A stretch of 64,000 bases of DNA from Streptomyces sp. CG4 (GTDB lineage Bacteria > Actinomycetota > Actinomycetes > Streptomycetales > Streptomycetaceae). A program made the position numbers and the translations under genes. Shown here piece after piece: positions 58,792 to 64,000 of this stretch. The stretch's first letter is position 1. Every line of letters starts with the position of its first letter. Under the pieces are notes generated by a model. The model was given only the letters and a program-made list of their open reading frames with translations, was not told the origin of the DNA and searched no databases. The stretch covers positions 1,426,001 to 1,490,000 of the forward strand of contig NZ_CP163525.1 in assembly GCF_041080655.1 (NCBI RefSeq). The letters are read 5' to 3'.

Positions 58792-58986
58792 TCAGAGGCA
58801 GTAGCGCACCAGCCACTCGTCCGGGTTGTAGGTGTCCCGTGCCGGGTCCGGCACCGTCGCCGGCTTGGTCTCGACGGTGTCCTCCGGGCGTATCCGCTCG
58901 GGCAGCGAGCCGAAGCGGGTGCGGCGCAGGGCCGCCGCATCGGTGGCCTCGTGGGACGTCTTCCCGGATTCCGTGCGGTGTGTCAT
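58792..58986 (-). CDS. Small conserved-looking peptide (64 aa)
   Basis: ATG 58986 follows an excellent GGGAGGACGAG site. The product is hydrophilic (MTHRTESGKTSHEATDAAAL, FGSLPERIRPEDTVETKPAT) and ends in an aromatic block, TYNPDEWLVRYCL, with one Cys next to the last residue. The end is compact and hydrophobic like a binding or recognition motif. No family name is known to me. It is encoded downstream of the isomerase gene on the same strand, 180 bases apart. Confidence 0.6.
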   Translation of the reverse strand: MTHRTESGKTSHEATDAAALRRTRFGSLPERIRPEDTVETKPATVPDPARDTYNPDEWLVRYCL

Positions 58987-59167
58987 CTCGTCCTCCCGTC
59001 TGCGCGGGCGTCCCCCGTCATCATGCTCAACGCCCACGTGCCCCCGGTTGGTTCCCGGCCGTCCCCGGGCCGAATCCGTTGCCGTACCGCAGGAACCGAC
59101 CCGCCGGGCACGCCGAAGGCCCGGTTCCCTCGGACACGGGAACCGAGCCGGGCGGCAGCCTGAATCC

Positions 59168-60076
59168 TCAGGCCCCGCAGGAGCGCAGGAAGCGTCGGGT
59201 GCGGGCCGCGATCGGCAGGGGCCTGTCCGGCTCGCACGGGTACATGTCCTGCTCCACGATCGCGAACAGGTCCACGCCGAGCCGCTGTGCCGCCTCCATC
59301 ACCGGCCCCAACTCCGGCACTCCGGACGGCGGTTCGCACATCACACCGCGGGCCACGGCGGGTCCGAACGGAGTCCCCTCGGCCTGCACCTCGGCCAGGA
59401 TCTGCGGGTCCACCTGCTTGAGATGGAGATATCCGATGCGCTCGCCGTAGGTCTCGATGAGCTTGACGCTGTCCCCGCCGCAGTAGGCGTAGTGCCCGGT
59501 GTCCAGGCAGAGGTTGACCAGATCCGTGTCGGTCGAGTCCAGGAACCGTTCGACGTGGTCCTCGGTGTCGATGTGCGTGTCGGCGTGCGGATGGACGACG
59601 ATGTCCAGGCCGTACGCCTCCTTGACCTCGTGGCCGAGCCGTTCCATGCCCTTGGTCAGGTGCGCCCACTGCTCGGCGGTCAGCTCCGGCGGCTCCAGGA
59701 TCTCGGCGGTCTTGTCGTCCCGCCAGAAGGAGGGGATGACCACCAGGTGCCGCGCCCCCATCGCCTGGGTGAGCGCGGCGACCTGGCTGACATGGGCCCA
59801 GGTCTGGTCCCACACGGACGGGCCACGGTGCAGGCCGGTGAAGACCGTGCCCGCCGAGACCTTCAGGTTCCGCCGGGCCACCTCGTCGCGCAGTCGCGCG
59901 GGGTCGGTGGGGAGGTAGCCGTAGGGGCCGAGTTCGATCCACTCGTAGCCCGCCTCGGAGACCTCGTCGAGGAAGCGTTCCCAGGGCACCTGCCGCGGGT
60001 CGTCGGGGAACCAGACGCCCCAGGAGTCGGGGGCCGAGCCGACCCGGATACGGTCCAGGGGAGTGGGGGTGGCCAT
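59168..60076 (-). CDS. IolE-like sugar phosphate isomerase/epimerase (AP endonuclease 2 fold)
   Basis: The 302-residue TIM-barrel product has VGSAPDSWGVWFPDDPRQVP at the start, EAGYEWIELGPYGYLPTDPA, the metal-site regions LDIVVHPHADTHIDTEDHVE and VNLCLDTGHYAYCGGD, and LHLKQVDP. It is of the same class as 2-keto-myo-inositol dehydratase (IolE) and related isomerases. It is translated with the ABC transporter genes (two bases from the ATPase stop), so the transported sugar or cyclitol is likely its pathway substrate. Confidence 0.87.
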   Translation of the reverse strand: MATPTPLDRIRVGSAPDSWGVWFPDDPRQVPWERFLDEVSEAGYEWIELGPYGYLPTDPARLRDEVARRNLKVSAGTVFTGLHRGPSVWDQTWAHVSQVAALTQAMGARHLVVIPSFWRDDKTAEILEPPELTAEQWAHLTKGMERLGHEVKEAYGLDIVVHPHADTHIDTEDHVERFLDSTDTDLVNLCLDTGHYAYCGGDSVKLIETYGERIGYLHLKQVDPQILAEVQAEGTPFGPAVARGVMCEPPSGVPELGPVMEAAQRLGVDLFAIVEQDMYPCEPDRPLPIAARTRRFLRSCGA

Positions 60077-60078
60077 GG

Positions 60079-60990
60079 TCAGGGGGTTCCTTCCGGGGAG
60101 GGCGCGACGGGTGCGGTGAGGTCACTCTCTTCGGGGAGTTCGTCGGTGTCGACGCCGCGAACCTGGGCCAGTTCGTGCTTGAGCGCCGCGAGTTCGGCGC
60201 CGCCGGCCATGTGGTTGGTCAGTTCCTCCAGGCTGACCTCGCTGCGGGCGGCGGAGAGTTCGAGGGTGCCCAGGCGCAGGACGCTGAAGTGGTCGCCGAC
60301 CATGTAGGCGTGGTGGGGGTTGTGGGTGATGAAGATGACGCCGAGGCCGCGGTCGCGGGCGGCGGCGATGTACTTCAGCACCACACCGGACTGCTTGACA
60401 CCGAGAGCGGCGGTCGGCTCGTCCAGGATCAGGACGCGGGCGCCGAAGTAGACGGCGCGGGCGATGGCCACACACTGGCGCTGGCCGCCGGAGAGCGTGC
60501 CGATCGGCTGTTCCAGGTCGTCCAGGACGATGCCCATGTTGCGCAGTTCCTGATCGGCCGTGGCCTTCATCCGGGCGATGTCCAGGCGGCGCAGGGGCCA
60601 TGGGCCCTTGGTCATCTCCGAGCCGAGGAAGAAGTTGCGCCACACCGGCATCAACGGCACCGTCGCCAGGTCCTGGTAGACCGTGGCGATGCCCTTGTCC
60701 AGGGCCTCGCGCGGGGTGGAGAACCGCACCGGCTCGCCGTCCACGAGGAACTCGCCCTCGGTGTGCTGGTGCAGCCCGGAGATGATTTTGATCAGGGTGG
60801 ACTTGCCGGCGCCATTGTCGCCGAGGACGCAGGTGACCTGGCCGGCGTGGACGGTCAGGTCGACGCCGTGCAGGGCACGGATGTTGCCGTAGGCCTTGCC
60901 CGCCTTGCGCAGCTCGGCCAGCGGGCCGTCCTGCTGGGGTGCCGCGTCCTGGAGGACGGCGCCGTGCGTTCCGGTTCCGTTGTCAGTCAT
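60079..60990 (-). CDS. Sugar ABC transporter ATP-binding protein
   Basis: The 303-residue single-cassette ATPase has Walker [16 protein letters not shown] near residues 55-69, signature [16 protein letters not shown] near residue 165 and Walker [13 protein letters not shown]. One cassette, not two, sets it apart from RbsA/XylG and makes it like FrcA-type partners. It has a ~20-residue acidic C-terminal tail. It lies in order binding protein, permease, ATPase. Confidence 0.93.
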   Translation of the reverse strand: MTDNGTGTHGAVLQDAAPQQDGPLAELRKAGKAYGNIRALHGVDLTVHAGQVTCVLGDNGAGKSTLIKIISGLHQHTEGEFLVDGEPVRFSTPREALDKGIATVYQDLATVPLMPVWRNFFLGSEMTKGPWPLRRLDIARMKATADQELRNMGIVLDDLEQPIGTLSGGQRQCVAIARAVYFGARVLILDEPTAALGVKQSGVVLKYIAAARDRGLGVIFITHNPHHAYMVGDHFSVLRLGTLELSAARSEVSLEELTNHMAGGAELAALKHELAQVRGVDTDELPEESDLTAPVAPSPEGTP

Positions 60991-60994
60991 CGCG

Positions 60995-62071
60995 CTACCT
61001 CCGGGTCGCCGTGCGCTGGACCCACAGATTGATCAGGACGGCGCCCAGGAGCATCACGCCGAGGAAGGCCTTGAACCAGTCGGGGTTCCAGCCGGCGTAG
61101 ACGATGCCCTGGTTGACCATGCCGAACATGAACGCCCCGAAGACCGGGCCGATCGCGGAGCCGTAGCCGCCGGTGAGCAGACAGCCGCCGATCACCGCCG
61201 CCGCGATGTAGATCAGCTCGTTGCTCACGCCCTCGCCGGACTGCACGGTGTTGAAGGAGAACAGGTTGTGCATCCCGACGAACCAGGCTCCCAGGCCGAC
61301 CAGCATGAACAGCGAGATCTTGGTGAACGTCACCGGCACGCCCACCGCCCGCGCCGACTCCCTGTTCCCGCCGACCGCGAAGATCCAGTTGCCGTACTTG
61401 GTGCGCAGCAGCACCCAGGTCGCCAGCGCCGCGAAGACCAGCCACCACACGATCGTGATCTTCACCTGGACCCCGCCCACGTCGAACGACGACGCGAAGA
61501 TCTTCTTCGCCTGCGCGAAGCCGTCCATGTCACTGATGTCGTCCGTGGCGACATTGCCGGTGACCAGTTTGGTGACGGCCAGGTTCACGCCCTGCAGGAT
61601 CAGGAAGGTGCCCAGGGTGATCAGGAAGCTGGGCAGGCCGGTCTTGACCACCATCCAGCCGTTGAAGAACCCGATGGCGAGCGACACGACCAGGGCGACG
61701 ATCACGCCCGTCCACACGTTCAGGGTCAGCTGGTAGCTGAGCATGCTCGCGGTCAGTGCCGAGGAGATCACCGCGACACCGGAGGACAGGTCGAACTCGC
61801 CGCCGATCATCAGCAGGGCCACCGGCAGCGCCATGATCCCGATCGTCGAGGACTGGTACAGGATCGTCGCCATCGAACTGCCCTGACGCACCGCGGGGGC
61901 GGCGATCAGGAAGAAGACCAGTACGGCGGCCGCGCCGAGGAAGACACCCACTTCGGGGCGGGCCAGCAGCCGCAGCGCCAGCGGGCGCCGGGCGGTACGG
62001 CCGTCCTTCTCCTCGGGATCGGACGCCGGCGGCCTGCCGAGGGCCGGCTCAGCCTGTTGCGCCATGCTCAT
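60995..62071 (-). CDS. Sugar ABC transporter permease (RbsC/FrcC type)
   Basis: The 358-residue product has about ten membrane helices with the family's [20 protein letters not shown] and the EAA-like loop [32 protein letters not shown] before it. RbsC-like permeases import pentoses, fructose or inositol. The start at 62071 overlaps the stop of the binding-protein gene (TGATG); MAQQ at 62065 is an alternative start. Confidence 0.93.
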   Translation of the reverse strand: MSMAQQAEPALGRPPASDPEEKDGRTARRPLALRLLARPEVGVFLGAAAVLVFFLIAAPAVRQGSSMATILYQSSTIGIMALPVALLMIGGEFDLSSGVAVISSALTASMLSYQLTLNVWTGVIVALVVSLAIGFFNGWMVVKTGLPSFLITLGTFLILQGVNLAVTKLVTGNVATDDISDMDGFAQAKKIFASSFDVGGVQVKITIVWWLVFAALATWVLLRTKYGNWIFAVGGNRESARAVGVPVTFTKISLFMLVGLGAWFVGMHNLFSFNTVQSGEGVSNELIYIAAAVIGGCLLTGGYGSAIGPVFGAFMFGMVNQGIVYAGWNPDWFKAFLGVMLLGAVLINLWVQRTATRR

Positions 62072-63090
62072 CACCGGGTCCCCTTCGCGGCGTACTCGGC
62101 CACCTTGTCGACGTTGGACTTGTCGACGAAGGCCGGGCCGGTCAGCACCGGCTGCACCCCGCCACCGCTGTAGTTGCCGTTGTTCTTGTAGAGCCACAGT
62201 CCGTCGACCGCCAGGTAGCCCTGCAGATAGGGCTGCTGGTCGACGGCGAATTCGATCGAGCCGTTCTGGACCGCCTTCACCAGGTCCTTGTTCAGGTCGA
62301 AGGTGGCCACCTTGGCCTTGCTGCCCGCGTCGCCCACCGACTGCACAGCGGTCAGCGCGAACGGCGCGCCGAGGGTGACGACCGTGTCGATGGCGTTGTC
62401 CTGCTTCAGCTTCGCCGTGATCGTCGACCGTACGGACGGCATGTCCGTGCCGTTCACGTACAGCGTCTCAGTCGTGCCCTTGAACGTCTTCTGCACACCG
62501 TCGCAGCGCTGGGTGAGGCCCACATTGCCCTGCTCCTGGACGACACAGACGATCTTCTTGGCGCCGGTGGTGTTCAGCTTGTCGCCGAAGGCCTCGCCCG
62601 CCACGCTCTCGTCCTGTCCGAAGAACTCCAGCATGCCGAGCTTTTTCCAGTCGCTCAGTCCTGAGTTCAGGCCCACCACGGGGATGCCGGACTGCTCCGC
62701 CTTGCCGATGACGCCCTTCATCGCGTCCGGCTTGGCCAGGGTGACGGCGATGCCGTCGACCTTCTGGTCGATCGCGTTCTGCACCAGGTTCGCCTGGTTG
62801 CCGGCGTTGGGGTCGGCGGAGTAGATCAGCTTGACGTTGTCCTTGGCCGCGGCGGCCTCGGCGCCCTTGCGGACGGTGTCCCAGAAGGTGTCACCGGGGG
62901 CCTGGTGCGTGACCAGCGCGACGGTCATGCGCGGGGTGTTGGCCTTGCCCGCCGAGGCGTTCTGTGCCGCCTCCTCGGCCTTCTTGCCGCCGTGGGCGCT
63001 GGCGCAGCCCGCCAGCGTCAGGGCGGCCGCGGCGGCGACGGCCACCATCGGGGCCAGTCTCCGGGAGCGGGAGGGAGAAGAGCGGTCCAT
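62071..63090 (-). CDS. Sugar ABC transporter substrate-binding lipoprotein
   Basis: The 339-residue product has a lipoprotein signal (AAAAALTLAGCASAHGG, lipobox LAGC) and the type 1/ribose-binding fold (MTVALVTHQAPGDTFWDTVR, LIYSADPNAGNQANLVQNAI, GIAVTLAKPDAMKGVIGKAE, VDQQPYLQGYLAVDGLWLYK). It delivers a sugar or cyclitol to the RbsC-type permease. It is divergent from a GntR regulator, with a shared motif between them. The promoter probably lies at 63091-63269. Confidence 0.93.
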   Translation of the reverse strand: MDRSSPSRSRRLAPMVAVAAAAALTLAGCASAHGGKKAEEAAQNASAGKANTPRMTVALVTHQAPGDTFWDTVRKGAEAAAAKDNVKLIYSADPNAGNQANLVQNAIDQKVDGIAVTLAKPDAMKGVIGKAEQSGIPVVGLNSGLSDWKKLGMLEFFGQDESVAGEAFGDKLNTTGAKKIVCVVQEQGNVGLTQRCDGVQKTFKGTTETLYVNGTDMPSVRSTITAKLKQDNAIDTVVTLGAPFALTAVQSVGDAGSKAKVATFDLNKDLVKAVQNGSIEFAVDQQPYLQGYLAVDGLWLYKNNGNYSGGGVQPVLTGPAFVDKSNVDKVAEYAAKGTR

Positions 63091-63216
63091 CTTTCCAGCA
63101 CCTCACTGTGCGTGCGACGGGGGGAAGGGACGCTGTTGCGTTGGGACGGGATACAAGTCCTTGGCGAGCCCGCTGTCAATACTTTGTTAAGACATCATTT
63201 CACAAGCAGGTCCGAA

Positions 63217-63230
63217 TGTAAGTACAAACC
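63217..63230. promoter_or_regulatory. Shared motif GGTTTGTACTTACA (minus strand)
   Basis: TGTAAGTACAAACC lies between the divergent transporter operon and gntR gene, next to ATTGACACC. It matches the motif at 55656-55669 with one difference. Confidence 0.55.
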
Positions 63231-63269
63231 ATTGACACCTTCGCCTCCCCGGACCTACACCTGAGAGGC

Positions 63270-64000
63270 ATGAGCCCAGTACACCGCACCGTGCAGCGAA
63301 CGGCACCGGGTGATCGCGCGCTCGACTCGCTCACCTTCACCCTGGACCGTACGAGTCCGGTGCCGCTGTACTACCAGCTCGCCCAGCAGCTGGAGGCGGC
63401 CGTCGAACAGGGCACGCTGGCCCCGGGCCATCTGCTGGGCAACGAGGTCGGCCTCTCCGAACGGCTCGGCCTGTCCCGGCCCACCGTGCGCCAGGCGATC
63501 CAGTCCCTCGTCGACAAGGGGCTGCTGGTGCGCCGCCGCGGAGTGGGCACCCAGGTCGTCCACAGCAAGGTGAGACGGCCGCTGGAACTCAGCAGCCTCT
63601 ACGACGACCTGGAATCGGCCGGACAGGAGCCGACCACCCGGGTGCTGCGCAACGAACGGATCCCGGCACCCCCGGAGGTGGCCGCGGCCCTCGCGCTCGC
63701 GGAGGGCGCCGAGGTCACCGTGCTGGAACGGCTGCGCCGCACCCATGACCGGCCGGTGGCGTTCCTGTGCAACTACCTGCCGGCCGATCTACTCCAACTC
63801 CCCACGGAGCGGCTGGAGTCGACGGGCCTGTACCGCATGATGCGGTCCGCCGGGATCGTCCTGCACAGCGCCCGCCAGTCCATCGGCGCCCGCAGCGCGA
63901 CGGCCGCGGAGGGCACCCTGCTGGACGAGCAGGCGGGCGCGGCCCTGCTCACCATGCGGCGCACCGCGTACGACGTCACGGGACGCCCGGTGGAGTACGG
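63270..64000 (+). CDS. GntR-family (HutC/UTRA type) regulator, partial
   Basis: The gene runs off the right edge after 243 codons. The N-terminal winged helix (PVPLYYQLAQQLEAAVEQGT, LSERLGLSRPTVRQAIQSLV, KGLLVRRRGVGTQVV) and the start of a UTRA effector domain (PLELSSLYDDLESAGQEPTT, VTVLERLRRTHDRPVAFLCN) are clear. HutC-type regulators sense sugars or amino acids. It is divergent from the sugar transporter and probably controls it. ATG 63270 follows GAGAGG. Confidence 0.9.
   Translation, partial: MSPVHRTVQRTAPGDRALDSLTFTLDRTSPVPLYYQLAQQLEAAVEQGTLAPGHLLGNEVGLSERLGLSRPTVRQAIQSLVDKGLLVRRRGVGTQVVHSKVRRPLELSSLYDDLESAGQEPTTRVLRNERIPAPPEVAAALALAEGAEVTVLERLRRTHDRPVAFLCNYLPADLLQLPTERLESTGLYRMMRSAGIVLHSARQSIGARSATAAEGTLLDEQAGAALLTMRRTAYDVTGRPVEY

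Overview
The window is high-G+C actinobacterial chromosome, almost certainly Streptomyces. The signs are strong G/C bias at third codon positions, typical Streptomyces families (GPP34, LytR-CpsA-Psr, DUF2637/SpdB, DUF6197-like, class E sortase-type LAXTG tails) and many GTG starts. Three parts can be told apart: an accessory and heavily decayed left part (1-26.8 kb), a 23.1-kb integrated element of visibly lower G+C (26,839-49,973), and an intact sugar/cyclitol-type catabolic region on the right (51-64 kb).

Left part. A GPP34 gene and a NarL-type two-component system (1-2.7 kb) are followed by wall-anchored surface proteins, an IS1380-type relic and an ECF-like sigma factor with a long secreted-looking C-terminus. 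From 9.6 to 15.7 kb lies an apparent Mg2+ block: an M-box riboswitch, a short leader peptide, an Nramp-related transporter whose metal motifs are replaced, a VOC protein and an MgtC family protein. An upstream paralogous leader peptide and VOC gene look like a decayed duplicate of this block. From 16.5 to 26.3 kb lies a cell-envelope set: an LCP transferase, a FtsW/RodA paralogue, a secreted lysozyme-like protein, a TatA/B protein, an ArsR regulator, and broken rodA, terD and uppP copies. A palindrome TTGC-N8-GCAA lies upstream of the Mg2+ leaders and of most envelope genes, which suggests one regulon joining the two sets.

Element. A 43-bp direct repeat of the 3' part of tRNA-Pro(GGG) bounds the element, with the intact tRNA at 49,932-50,005 on the minus strand. 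It carries a tyrosine integrase and a small helix-turn-helix protein, a ParA with a small partner, GTAC-rich iteron clusters, an SSB, a Replic_Relax protein coupled to a TraG/VirD4-like ATPase, a second large ATPase, a DUF433/DUF5615 toxin-antitoxin pair, and a GNAT, XRE and methyltransferase cargo block. Unrecognised cargo includes a protein with a Cys/His repeat tail and an A+T-rich membrane protein. Several noncoding tracts have strong secondary structure: two copies of a ~150-bp stem element, two junction-like structures near 38.6 and 39.2 kb, and a ~0.5-kb tract at 45.4-45.9 kb with UUCG hairpins. A relic of an older element lies just outside attL.

Right part. A LacI regulator diverges from a Gfo/Idh/MocA oxidoreductase. 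A second LacI regulator diverges from a phytanoyl-CoA-dioxygenase-like gene, a broken SDR and an inositol-dehydrogenase-like gene. An IolE-like isomerase and a complete sugar ABC transporter (ATPase, permease, binding lipoprotein) diverge from a GntR regulator that runs off the right edge. A shared operator-like motif, GGTTTGTACTKACA, ties the two halves together.
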